In this document: in pieces, positions 57,001 to 64,000 of the stretch | Layout: each line of letters begins with the position of its first letter | Numbering within the stretch: the first letter of the stretch is position 1 | Assembly: GCA_907163075.1 (NCBI GenBank) | Contig: CAJQTY010000001.1 | Coordinates: 3,286,001 to 3,350,000 of the forward strand | DNA: 64,000 bases | Reading direction: 5' to 3' | From: an uncultured Rhodocyclaceae bacterium | GTDB taxonomy: Bacteria; Pseudomonadota; Gammaproteobacteria; Burkholderiales; Rhodocyclaceae | The notes under the pieces: model-generated | Databases searched by the model: none | What the model was told of the DNA's origin: nothing | Seen by the model: the letters and a program-made list of their open reading frames with translations, nothing else | Made by a program: the position numbers and the translations under genes

Positions 57001-57660
57001 ATAGCCATCCTTGGTGGTTGCCAGAATACTGCACAGGGTTTCGTGACTATCGAACAGCGCGGCCTCGGCCTGCTTGCGTCCGCTGATGTCGCTGAGGACG
57101 ATGCGTACTCCGGGCGCGGCGGAAGCGGCAGTGCCCTGCGCCGACGCGCCACCGGCGGCTGACGGCTCGCCGATTGATCCGATGCAGTCGAGCTGGGCAT
57201 GAAAGATCGTACCGTCGTCGCGCGTCAGCGCCAGTTCGACGCTGCCCTGCTCGTTGCCCGACGTGACGTTCATGAAATGCCGTGCCCAGCGATTCCTGTC
57301 CTCATAAACAACCAGTGACGCAAAACGCCTGTTCAGCAGACGCCCGGGCACCGTGCCAAGGAGCTTGGCCCCGGTGAGGTTCATTTCGGCAATCAGGCCG
57401 TCGGAGGTCAGGGTGAGATAGCCAACCGGAGCGAACTGGTAGAGATTGAAATAACGATCGCGCGAATCTTCGAGAGCAATCTGTGCTTGCCGCAATTCCT
57501 CGTTCTGAATCTCCAGCTCGATCTGGTGTACCTGCAAATCGTGAAGCAGAATTTCATACGGAACTGCCAAGCCATCGGCACTGGGCGCGCTGACGATCCG
57601 CGCCTCGGCCGCCTTTTGCCGTTGCGAGTGCTGCCGTTTCTTCTCTTCGGGCGGGTTCAT
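54076..57660 (-). CDS. Multi-sensor diguanylate cyclase (PAS/GAF/GGDEF)
   Basis: A 1194-residue soluble signalling protein. A coiled coil (about 40-70, HQIELEIQNEELRQAQ) is followed by about four PAS domains, a GAF domain (about 610-755, GMGVGSCGTAAFTGERVIVEDI), two more PAS domains and a C-terminal GGDEF domain (about 1020-1190). The active site reads RFGGDEFIVLI, and REID five residues before GGDEF is a proper product-inhibition site. No EAL domain is present, so it should make cyclic di-GMP. No membrane segments were noted. It stands alone, divergent from zwf. Confidence 0.88.
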   Translation of the reverse strand: MNPPEEKKRQHSQRQKAAEARIVSAPSADGLAVPYEILLHDLQVHQIELEIQNEELRQAQIALEDSRDRYFNLYQFAPVGYLTLTSDGLIAEMNLTGAKLLGTVPGRLLNRRFASLVVYEDRNRWARHFMNVTSGNEQGSVELALTRDDGTIFHAQLDCIGSIGEPSAAGGASAQGTAASAAPGVRIVLSDISGRKQAEAALFDSHETLCSILATTKDGYLHLDAQGGLIDVNAVYSQQSGFTRGELLGMQIEDLESPESAAATLRHIRFVVTTGSGQFESTQRRKDGSTWYAEVSVTYRDVEGGEFFVFLRDITERKRAEEALREQKEFFLLIAENIGDFIAVLDLEGRRLYNSPSYMQFYGATSDLHGTDSFAEIHPDDMERVRAVFRETVRTGIGRQLDYRFVRMDGSIRYMESRGNVIKDGAGQVERVVVVSHDITERKLAEKALKASEAFKSNILNSLAAEIAVVDRDGVIQAVNERWRHFSAENGIEPGKPAAHTDVGSNYLDFCKAGPGSSGDEFQEALDAHNGILAVLDGRSPSFSLEYSCHSPRQQRWFRMIATPLGPDMQHGVVITHADITAGKRAEHYERFRSQILELMTEGEPLPTILEAIVRGVEQLNPGMLCSILLLDSQGRHLLHGAAPRLPDFYNAAIDGIAIGMGVGSCGTAAFTGERVIVEDIATHPYWAPYKELAASADLGACWSQPICTASGQVLGTFAIYHHEAHTPVEADISIIEQSARLASIAIERSHAAEKLRDSEAHYRLLTEDVSDVVWKQDRDNRFTYISQADQRLRGYHADEVIGHHISEILTEEGVAVINEMRRKRSEFERNGAQMGATTVQLQQRCKNGRLIWAEVLSIPERDAHGTITGFHGISRDITERKRAEAELDNVQRLLKETEQIGKLGGWEFHIDTGKLIWTEEIYRIHEVDPSYELTIEKAFDFYSTASRPIVELAMQRAIADGEPYDVELELITAAGSIRCVHVIGRPDFQDRRILGFLQDITERKQMEDRVRQLAFYDPLTELPNRRLLNDRLTQNMAASARSRCYGAVLFIDLDNFKLLNDSHGHEVGDLLLIEVANRLRACVREIDTVARFGGDEFIVLIRELDTDKSESLSQAEIIAEKIRINLSEPYLLRIGHDGTAEVTVDHRCSACVGVVLYVDHEFAQDEILKWADAAMYRAKEAGRDRISFHEPKS

Positions 57661-57872
57661 AATCCTCCCATATCGACCGGTCCGCCAGGGGTATTCAACG
57701 GATCAAGCCGGAAAAACCACGTAGCACTGCGCGTTGCGAGGCTATCAATACCGTATACCTTGAGTATCATAGGTCTCATGGCGAGAGCAGTGCTTAGAGA
57801 ATAATACACCTCTATCCGGCGAAGGACTGCACCCGCTCAATTCCTGCCCGACGCAGAAAGGAAGCGCCTGAC

Positions 57873-59279
57873 ATGCAATTAGCCAAACACAGCAAGGAGC
57901 GGTCCGATGCCCTGGTGATTTTCGGGGTGACCGGCGACCTCGCTTTCAAGAAAATATTCCCCGCACTCTACGCCATGGCCAAACGCGGCGCGCTTGATGT
58001 CCCGGTGATCGGCGTCGCGTCGTCGAAGCTGAGCGTGGAGAAGATCCGCGAGCGGGCGACGAACAGCATCAAGGAACTCGGTGACATCGACGACCCGCGG
58101 GCACTCGCGCACCTGCTCTCCCTGCTCTCCTATGTGAGCGGAAACTACAACGACCAGGACACCTTCACGGCGCTCAAGCAGGCGCTTGGCGAATGCCGGC
58201 GTCCGGCACACTACCTGGCGATTCCGCCGGCGCTGTTCGAGACCATGATCAAGGGGCTCGGCGCCTCCGGCCTGGCCGAACACGCGCGCGTCATCGTCGA
58301 AAAGCCCTTCGGCCGCGATCTCGCCTCGGCGCAGGAACTCAACCGTATTACCCGCGCCGTCTTCCCGGAGGACGCGATCTTCCGCATCGATCACTTCCTG
58401 GGCAAGGAGGCGATCATGAATATTCTCTATTTCCGCTTCGCCAACTCGTTCCTGGAGCCGATCTGGAACCGCAACTACGTCTCCAGCGTTCAGCTCACCC
58501 TGTCCGAGAGCTTCGGCGTCGAGAGCCGCGGGACGTTTTACGAAACGGCCGGCTGCCTGCGCGACGTGATCCAGAATCACCTCTTCCAGATCGTCGCGCT
58601 GCTGGCCATGGAGCCGCCGACATACCGCGGTTATGGCGCCGTGCATGGGCAAACCGCCGATGTCTTCCACGCCATGCGCCCGTTGAAACCCGACGATCTG
58701 GTCCGCGGCCAGTACGAGGGCTACCGCGAGGAGGCGGGCGTCGCCAGGGACTCCGACGTCGAGACCTTCTGCGCCCTGCGGCTGTTCATCGACTCGTGGC
58801 GCTGGGAGGGCGTGCCGTGGTACATCCGCTCGGGCAAGTTTCTGGCCGGGACGGTCGGCGAGGTCATCGTTCAATTGAAACCGCCACCGCAGCGCCTGTT
58901 TGCCGACTCGGCCCCGGCCGACGGGCCGGCCAACTATCTGCGCTTCCGCCTTTCGCCCAGTTCGGCGGTCGCCCTCGCCGCCCGCGTAAAACGTGTGGGG
59001 AAGGAATTCGTCGGCGACCAGCGAGAGCTTTACCTGATCGACGAACATCCCGGCGAGGAATCGCCGTACGAGCGGCTGCTCGGCGACGCCATGGCTGGCA
59101 ACGGCGCCCTGTTCATCCGCCAGGACGCCGTCGAGGCGGCCTGGGCGGTGGTCGACCCGGTGCTCAACGATCACCCGCCAGTGGTGACTTACCCACGCCA
59201 CGGATGGGGGCCTGAGCAGTCCAACGCGCTCATCGCGCCCGACGGTCGCTGGCACAACCCGGTACCGGGAAAGGCCTGA
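57873..59279 (+). CDS. zwf: Glucose-6-phosphate 1-dehydrogenase
   Basis: A 468-residue NADP-dependent dehydrogenase for the oxidative pentose phosphate or Entner-Doudoroff entry. Motifs: FGVTGDLAFKKIFPALYAMA (coenzyme fold; the usual form is GASGDL), VIVEKPFGRDLASAQELN and the catalytic RIDHFLGKEAIMNILYFRFAN. The coenzyme motif is unusual, so this belongs to a divergent branch. No pgl or edd lies beside it. A REP-like hairpin follows at 59342. Confidence 0.88.
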   Translation: MQLAKHSKERSDALVIFGVTGDLAFKKIFPALYAMAKRGALDVPVIGVASSKLSVEKIRERATNSIKELGDIDDPRALAHLLSLLSYVSGNYNDQDTFTALKQALGECRRPAHYLAIPPALFETMIKGLGASGLAEHARVIVEKPFGRDLASAQELNRITRAVFPEDAIFRIDHFLGKEAIMNILYFRFANSFLEPIWNRNYVSSVQLTLSESFGVESRGTFYETAGCLRDVIQNHLFQIVALLAMEPPTYRGYGAVHGQTADVFHAMRPLKPDDLVRGQYEGYREEAGVARDSDVETFCALRLFIDSWRWEGVPWYIRSGKFLAGTVGEVIVQLKPPPQRLFADSAPADGPANYLRFRLSPSSAVALAARVKRVGKEFVGDQRELYLIDEHPGEESPYERLLGDAMAGNGALFIRQDAVEAAWAVVDPVLNDHPPVVTYPRHGWGPEQSNALIAPDGRWHNPVPGKA

Positions 59280-59341
59280 GGAGGCGCTGATTTATTCGTC
59301 ACGCCAGCGGAAGGCGGTGTCCAGTTCGTTGATTTTTGTGG

Positions 59342-59366
59342 ATTCCGGCTTGCGCCGGAATGACTT
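59342..59366. repeat. REP-type palindrome ATTCCGGC-TTGC-GCCGGAAT, also a likely zwf terminator
   Basis: An eight-base perfect stem with a four-base loop followed by GACTTTTT. This wording (ATTCCGGCTTGCGCCGGAAT) is a common dispersed bacterial intergenic repeat. Its T tract on the + strand lets it end zwf transcription. Confidence 0.6.
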
Positions 59367-59400
59367 TTTCGCATGCCGCCTGCCGGGGCGCCGGCCCGGA

Positions 59401-60141
59401 TCAGTCGAGCCAGATCAGCGAAGCCATGCGTCCGGTCTGCCCGTCACGACGGTAGGAGAAGAAGCGATCGGCATCACTGGCCGTGCACCACGAACCGCCG
59501 AAAACGCGTTCCACCCCTTGCCCTGCGAGACGCTGGCGGGCCAGGCCATAGATGTCCGCCAGCCATTTTCCGGGCGATGATGGCTTGAAGGCCGCCGCTG
59601 CATTCGGGTCGGTGGCGATGAAGGCTGAACGTACCTCGTCGCCGACTTCAAAGGCCTGCGGCCCGATGGCCGGCCCCAGGTAGGCGATGAGCCTGCCGCC
59701 CGGCACGCCCATCGCCGTGATGGCCTCTTCCAGAACGCCGGCCAGCAGGCCACGCCAGCCGGCATGGGCGGCGGCGACAACGCTCCCGGCGGCATCGCAG
59801 AAGAGCACTGGCAGGCAATCGGCGGTCATTACCACGCACACCGCCCCGCGCTGGCGTGAGAACGCCGCGTCGGCCTGCGGCGGATGAATATCGGCGCCAA
59901 TCCGTGCGGCGTCGACAACCCGCGTGCCATGCACCTGTTCCAGCCAGAGCGGGGCGCCGGTCAGGTGTTCGCCCAGCCGGGCACGATTGGCGAGTACGGC
60001 GGCAGGATCGTCGCCAACGTGACTGCCCAGGTTGAGGCTGGAATATGGACCCTGGCTCACGCCGCCGTGGCGGGTGGTCACCAGGCTGCGCACATTGAGC
60101 GGCGCCGGCCAGTCGGGAACGATCCATTCCTTACTGCTCAC
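59401..60141 (-). CDS. pgeF: PgeF/YfiH-family protein (peptidoglycan editing factor; multicopper oxidase-like fold)
   Basis: A 246-residue protein of the YfiH/DUF152 family. Motifs: LVTTRHGGVSQGPYSSLNLGSHVGDD, LEQVHGTRV, VMTADCLPVLFCD, AAHAGWRGLLAGVLE and AIGPQAFEVGDEV. E. coli YfiH removes wrongly added Ser from peptidoglycan precursors; related proteins act on purine nucleosides. GTG at 60141 with GAGGACGAGT upstream is preferred: it starts as MSSKEWIVPDWP like the family and overlaps rluD by 11 bases. An ATG at 60198 is possible but would overlap more. Confidence 0.87.
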   Translation of the reverse strand: MSSKEWIVPDWPAPLNVRSLVTTRHGGVSQGPYSSLNLGSHVGDDPAAVLANRARLGEHLTGAPLWLEQVHGTRVVDAARIGADIHPPQADAAFSRQRGAVCVVMTADCLPVLFCDAAGSVVAAAHAGWRGLLAGVLEEAITAMGVPGGRLIAYLGPAIGPQAFEVGDEVRSAFIATDPNAAAAFKPSSPGKWLADIYGLARQRLAGQGVERVFGGSWCTASDADRFFSYRRDGQTGRMASLIWLD

Positions 60142-61258
60142 ACTCGTCCTCGTCGTCGTGGCCGCCGTCACCGTAGGCGTAGATGATTTCCGGGCCATCT
60201 TCCAGCTCGTCGTCCCAGTCGTCGTCCTCTTCCTCGGCGGTACGAGCCTCGAAGGCGAGCAAGCGTGCCGTGTCGATCAACTCGGCCATATCCTCGGGCA
60301 TGTTCGACTTCCACAGCATCGGTTTGCCGCTGGCCGGGTGAACCAGTCCGAGACGGCGGGCGTGCAACGCCTGCCGATGGAATTCGGGGCCGGCCGGTAT
60401 GCGGCTGGTGCCGCCGCCATACACCGGGTCGCCGACCAGCGGATGGCCGATCGAGGTCATGTGCACGCGAATCTGGTGCGTGCGGCCGGTTTCCAGGGCA
60501 CATTCGACGAGCGTGCAATCGGCGAAGCGTTCGACGATGCGGTAGTGCGTACGCGCCGGCTTGCCGGTTTTCACCACCGCCATTTTCGTCCGTTGCGTCG
60601 GATGCCGGCTGATCGGGGCATCGACCGTGCCGCCGCGTTCGACGCTGCCGCGCACCAGCGCCTGGTAGTAGCGCTTGACCGTGCGCGCCTGCAACTGGCG
60701 TACCAGGTCAGTCTGCGCCTCAAGCGTCCGGGCGACGACCATCAGGCCGCTGGTGTCCTTGTCGAGTCGATGCACGATACCGGCACGCGGTATTTTGTCG
60801 AGCGCCGGATCGTGGTGGAGCAAGGCATTGAGCAAGGTTCCCGTCCAGTTGCCGTTACCCGGATGGACGACCAGGCCGGCCTGCTTGTCGAGTACGATCA
60901 GCGTCTCGTCCTCGTACACGATATTGAGCCCAATGGCTTCCGGCGACGACGACTGGCCGCGTTCATCGGGCACTTCGCTGAGTACGATGGCTTCGCCGCC
61001 CCACAACTTGTGCTTCGGTTCGCTGACGAGCGCACCGCCGACGGTGACGCGGCCTTCGCGTATCCAGTTCTGCAGGCGGTTTCGCGAATGCTGCGGGCGC
61101 AGGCGGGCAAGAATCTGGTCCAGGCGTTGCCCTGCACAATCGGCGGGAACGCTCAGAGCATACCGGGTGTTTGCGCTATAATCTGCCCGCTCATTGCCCT
61201 CGCTGGCGGTTTCCTGGAGCGGATCGACATCTGTTTTCTTCTGTGGGATTTTCATCAT
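60131..61258 (-). CDS. rluD: 23S rRNA pseudouridine synthase RluD
   Basis: A 375-residue enzyme with an N-terminal S4 domain (GQRLDQILARLRPQHSRNRLQNWIREGRVTVGG) and the catalytic pseudouridine synthase domain. The active Asp is in AGIVHRLDKDTSGLMVVA; LETGRTHQIRVHMTSIGHPLVGD follows. An acidic tail of about 35 residues (EEEDDDWDDELEDG...) is unusual and may be disordered. It starts at 61258 or 61255. Its start codon overlaps that of the divergent bamD. Confidence 0.9.
   Translation of the reverse strand: MMKIPQKKTDVDPLQETASEGNERADYSANTRYALSVPADCAGQRLDQILARLRPQHSRNRLQNWIREGRVTVGGALVSEPKHKLWGGEAIVLSEVPDERGQSSSPEAIGLNIVYEDETLIVLDKQAGLVVHPGNGNWTGTLLNALLHHDPALDKIPRAGIVHRLDKDTSGLMVVARTLEAQTDLVRQLQARTVKRYYQALVRGSVERGGTVDAPISRHPTQRTKMAVVKTGKPARTHYRIVERFADCTLVECALETGRTHQIRVHMTSIGHPLVGDPVYGGGTSRIPAGPEFHRQALHARRLGLVHPASGKPMLWKSNMPEDMAELIDTARLLAFEARTAEEEDDDWDDELEDGPEIIYAYGDGGHDDEDECEQ
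61177..61182 (+). promoter_or_regulatory. -10 element TATAAT of the bamD promoter
   Basis: A perfect TATAAT about 75 bases before the bamD ATG, inside the antisense of rluD codons. No good -35 was found at 16-18 bases upstream. Confidence 0.45.
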
Positions 61259-62054
61259 GCGTAGTTTAGCGGTTATCGCAGCGCTTTTCCTCGCCACGCT
61301 GTTCGCGGGGTGCGGACTGTTACCCGAAGTCAAGGATGAGACAGCCGGATGGTCAGCCAACAAGCTGTACACCGAAGCCAAAATGGCGATGGACGAAGGC
61401 GTCTACGATAAGGCGATCAAATACTTCGAAAAGCTTGAATCGCGCTATCCCTATGGCCGCTTTGCCCAGCAGGCGCAGATCGACATGGCCTACGCCTACT
61501 GGAAGGACAACGAACCCGCCTCGGCCGTTGCGGCGTGTGAGCGCTTCATCAAGCTGCACCCGAATCACGAGAATGTCGACTACGTCTACTACCTGCGCGG
61601 ACTGGTCAATTTCAATGAAGATCTGGGCATGATGGGACAGATCAGCCAGCAGGACATGACCGAGCGCGACCCCAAGGGCGCGCGCGAGTCCTTCGACTCC
61701 TTCCGGGAACTCGTCACCCGCTTCCCGGACAGCAAATACACTCCCGACGCCATCCAGCGCATGAAGTATCTGGTCAATGCGCTGGCTTCGCTCGAAGTCC
61801 ACGTCGCCCGCTACTACATGAAACGCACTGCCTACGTGGCCGCCGTCAACCGTGCCCAGTATGCCCTGAAAAATTATCCGGACGCCCCGGCGACCGAGGA
61901 AGCCCTGTTTATCATGGTCAAGTCCTACGACCTGATGGGAATGAACGACTTGCGCGACGACGTCGAGCGCGTGATGCGCAAAAACTATCCGGACAGCGTC
62001 TATTACACGCGCGGCATAGCGGAACGCGAAGTGCCGTGGTGGCGGCTATGGTAG
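61257..62054 (+). CDS. bamD: Outer membrane assembly lipoprotein BamD
   Basis: A 265-residue lipoprotein of the BAM complex that inserts beta-barrel proteins. Signal and lipobox: MRSLAVIAALFLATLFAGCGLL. Five TPR-like repeats follow (KLYTEAKMAMDEGVYDKAIKYFEKLESRYPYG, then AQIDMAYAYWKDNEPASAVAACERFIKLHP). The start at 61257 gives a proper signal peptide; a longer frame does not. It ends 19 bases before the convergent kinase gene. Confidence 0.94.
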   Translation: MRSLAVIAALFLATLFAGCGLLPEVKDETAGWSANKLYTEAKMAMDEGVYDKAIKYFEKLESRYPYGRFAQQAQIDMAYAYWKDNEPASAVAACERFIKLHPNHENVDYVYYLRGLVNFNEDLGMMGQISQQDMTERDPKGARESFDSFRELVTRFPDSKYTPDAIQRMKYLVNALASLEVHVARYYMKRTAYVAAVNRAQYALKNYPDAPATEEALFIMVKSYDLMGMNDLRDDVERVMRKNYPDSVYYTRGIAEREVPWWRLW

Positions 62055-62073
62055 TAGCGATGGCCGGTCGCCG

Positions 62074-64000
62074 TCAGCTTGACTGCTTGATCGCTAGCAC
62101 CGCCTGATTACGCAGAGTGCGCAGCAGGGACAGTTCCTTCTCGGGAATGACGATCTCGCCGGCACGATCGCAGTCGGCATAGATCATGGCCACCGGATTG
62201 CCCTTAATGCACAAGGGGAAGATGACGAAGGTCCCCGCGTTGATTCCCTTGCGGAACCACTCCGGAATGCGTGCGGATATTTTCGGATCCCGGGTGTCAC
62301 TGATCAGGATATCGACGCCCTTGGACAGGGCCGCATGGAAGATATCCGGCGTAAAGGTCAGGGAAAAATTGAAGCGCCTGGCGATCTCGAGCGCGTCCGG
62401 CCCAAAGCCGAAACGCCCCAGCATCGTGTTGCTGCGTGCATCGCGGACGCACAGGATCACCCGTTTGAAGCCCTTGGCCCGATACATCGTTTCCAGGATG
62501 ATGCGCAGCACGTCGTTGAGCTTGAAATCCTCGACCAGGGTATTGCTGATGTCCTGAATCCCGGCCATCAGGATGACTTCGGAATTGCCCGCGCCGGAAT
62601 CCGCCTCGGCTTCGCCGTCAACGACCGGACTGCCCGGCGCTCCCGCCGGAACCTGGTCCGCAAGCACCGTAGCCGAAGCTGAAATGATCGCATCGGGTTC
62701 GGATTCCCGCGCCGGGACGGACTCCTGTTCGGCACCCCAGTTCTTCATCTGCCGTCCGAATGCCGATTGTTTCAAATTAATGCCGATGACCGTGGCGAAC
62801 TGCACCGCTTCCTGCACGGACGCCTCCACCGTCTCGCGCAAAACCTGTTCGCTGAGCGGGATGTTGTCGCCAAAACGCACTACGATCTTGCGCAGAGCGT
62901 TTTGGCGCTGCTCTGGATCGACGTCGGCAATCATCGTACACAATTCGTTCGAGAAGGCCGACAGGACGCGCATGCGCTCCTCGACAGCGCTGGCCAGGCG
63001 GACATTCCCCGGCGGCAGTTTGCGCATGCTGCTCACGATAAGGTTGGGAAAGCCCCAGGTGCGGGCAATGCCGACACCCAGATCCTCGAACGAAATGCCG
63101 AGCACCTGAATCGCCGCCGCCTCCTCGCTGCAGGGCTTTTGCTCGATCACCCGCCTGATTTCCTCGCTTTCATCGGGGAAGTAATACTGGCTCAACAAGC
63201 GTCCCAACGTATGAAACATCGAGCAGATGAAGGCCTGTTCGACGTCGCGCAACGAGGATTTTTCGCCGATGTCCTTGGCCAGGAAGCCGGCCAGATTGAC
63301 ACGCAGGAACTCCTCTTTCAACTGGTTGGCGTTTCCCTTGTTCTGCAGGTGCTCAAAGAGCATGACCGTGATCGCAATGTTGCACACCGCATTGAATCCG
63401 AGCACCAGGACGGCGCGCGAAATCGTGCTGATGCTTCCCCCGCCCGCCTGGCGGTAATGCACCGAATTGACCAGGCGCAGGATCTTGTTGGTCAGCGAAA
63501 AATCCTTGAGGATCGAGTTCGACAGATTGGCGATACTCTCCTTGTCCGAGGCGGTGATCTTATTGATCGTACTGACCGACTCGGAGAGCGCCGGAAAGTC
63601 GCTTTTATGCCGCATGCGGCGCAACAGAAAATCGATGGTGCTCTGTTTTGTATCGGCCGAAGCCACCGGCTCGTCAGGTTCCAGGTAAGTGTCGAGAGCC
63701 TCGCGCATCTGGGCGATGGATGCGTAGCGCTGCGCCGGATCGCGCGCGATGGCCTTGTAAAGAATGCTGGCCAAGGGGTCATCCAGCTCGACGTTGGCCG
63801 TTTTCGGGAGCCTGATGTCTTCGTTGGCCAGCCGTTTCATGACCGCATGGACATTTTCGCCCTGCACCGCCCGCTGCCCGGTCAGCAACTCGTAAAACAC
63901 CAGGCCGGCTGAAAATACATCCGTGCGTTCGTTGCTCTGGCGATCGGTGATGTACTCGGGCGCCATGTAGGATGGCGTTCCTACGAGGCCTTTAACATCT
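62074..64000 (-). CDS. Serine/threonine kinase-HDOD-GAF signalling protein, partial (N-terminus beyond the window)
   Basis: The visible part is 641 residues. It begins inside the kinase activation segment (GTPSYMAPEY, continuing beyond the window edge), with TDVFSAGLVFYELLTGQRA and RDPAQRYASIAQMREAL for the kinase C-lobe. An HDOD domain (about 120-330 of the visible part) shows SNSILKDFSLTNKILRLVNS and QAFICSMFHTLGRLL. A C-terminal GAF domain (about 475-630) includes DILISDTRDPKISARIP. Such kinase-HDOD fusions are bacterial signalling proteins of unclear target. The kinase catalytic loop lies outside the window. Confidence 0.85.
   Translation of the reverse strand, partial: DVKGLVGTPSYMAPEYITDRQSNERTDVFSAGLVFYELLTGQRAVQGENVHAVMKRLANEDIRLPKTANVELDDPLASILYKAIARDPAQRYASIAQMREALDTYLEPDEPVASADTKQSTIDFLLRRMRHKSDFPALSESVSTINKITASDKESIANLSNSILKDFSLTNKILRLVNSVHYRQAGGGSISTISRAVLVLGFNAVCNIAITVMLFEHLQNKGNANQLKEEFLRVNLAGFLAKDIGEKSSLRDVEQAFICSMFHTLGRLLSQYYFPDESEEIRRVIEQKPCSEEAAAIQVLGISFEDLGVGIARTWGFPNLIVSSMRKLPPGNVRLASAVEERMRVLSAFSNELCTMIADVDPEQRQNALRKIVVRFGDNIPLSEQVLRETVEASVQEAVQFATVIGINLKQSAFGRQMKNWGAEQESVPARESEPDAIISASATVLADQVPAGAPGSPVVDGEAEADSGAGNSEVILMAGIQDISNTLVEDFKLNDVLRIILETMYRAKGFKRVILCVRDARSNTMLGRFGFGPDALEIARRFNFSLTFTPDIFHAALSKGVDILISDTRDPKISARIPEWFRKGINAGTFVIFPLCIKGNPVAMIYADCDRAGEIVIPEKELSLLRTLRNQAVLAIKQSS

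Noticed and set aside
57879-59255. A 458-residue leftward open frame opposite zwf
   Set aside because: The + strand carries the glucose-6-phosphate dehydrogenase motifs; the antisense frame shows only composition effects.

Overview
The window reads as the chromosome of a GC-rich betaproteobacterium, most likely a Rhodocyclales-type organism. The order-level guess rests on gene style and on the blocks surE-pcm-nlpD-rpoS and pgeF-rluD/bamD; the genus cannot be set from the sequence. No tRNA, rRNA, CRISPR array, prophage or insertion sequence was seen. Repeats are limited to short palindromic families (about 4925-5100, 46781-46890, 59342-59366).

Positions 1-2849 hold ordinary genes: a glycine-zipper lipoprotein cut by the edge, a secreted Cys-repeat protein, a CBS-pair protein and thiD. 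From about 3,000 to 43,800 the window is almost entirely purine catabolism and closely parallels the E. coli yge/ygf cluster. It has a YgeV-type sigma-54 activator, YqeB/YqeC/MocA (maturation of molybdenum hydroxylases), XdhD, YgfM, SsnA, YgfK and XdhABC. It also has an N-carbamoyl-D-amino-acid hydrolase, an M20 N-carbamoyl hydrolase and two adjacent PLP enzymes. Then come an 8-oxoguanine deaminase, a BMP-type nucleoside ABC importer, a UacT-like urate permease and an adenine deaminase. The + strand operon ygeW-ygeY-hyuA-carbamate kinase-serA-like follows, then an adenosine deaminase-family gene, gpt and a LOG nucleotidase.

The genes suggest this flow: uptake by UacT and the ABC importer; deamination of adenine, adenosine, 8-oxoguanine and possibly guanine; hydroxylase and YgfK redox steps; ring opening and carbamoyl transfer (SsnA, HyuA, YgeY, YgeW, carbamoylases); and ATP from carbamoyl phosphate by carbamate kinase. 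YgeX (2,3-diaminopropionate ammonia-lyase), usually between ygeW and ygeY, is absent from the window. The overlapping PLP pair at 22733-25542 is the obvious candidate for that lyase step or a variant of it.

Regulation is partly visible. Good -24/-12 sigma-54 promoters lie upstream of ygfK, the ABC ATPase gene, uacT and ygeW, with weaker ones before xdhA and the 8-oxoguanine deaminase gene. A palindrome TTATCA-N3-TGATAA occurs three times perfectly and once with one mismatch: before the activator gene, upstream of ygfK, upstream of ygeW, and at the end of the 8-oxoguanine deaminase gene. It is proposed as the activator's binding site.

Positions 44,800-64,000 are housekeeping and signalling: an SbmA/YddA-like ABC protein, a DUF4432 protein, a small membrane protein, cimA, rpoS-nlpD-pcm-surE, a possible small RNA, a large PAS/GAF/GGDEF protein, zwf, pgeF, rluD, bamD, and a kinase-HDOD-GAF protein running off the right edge.
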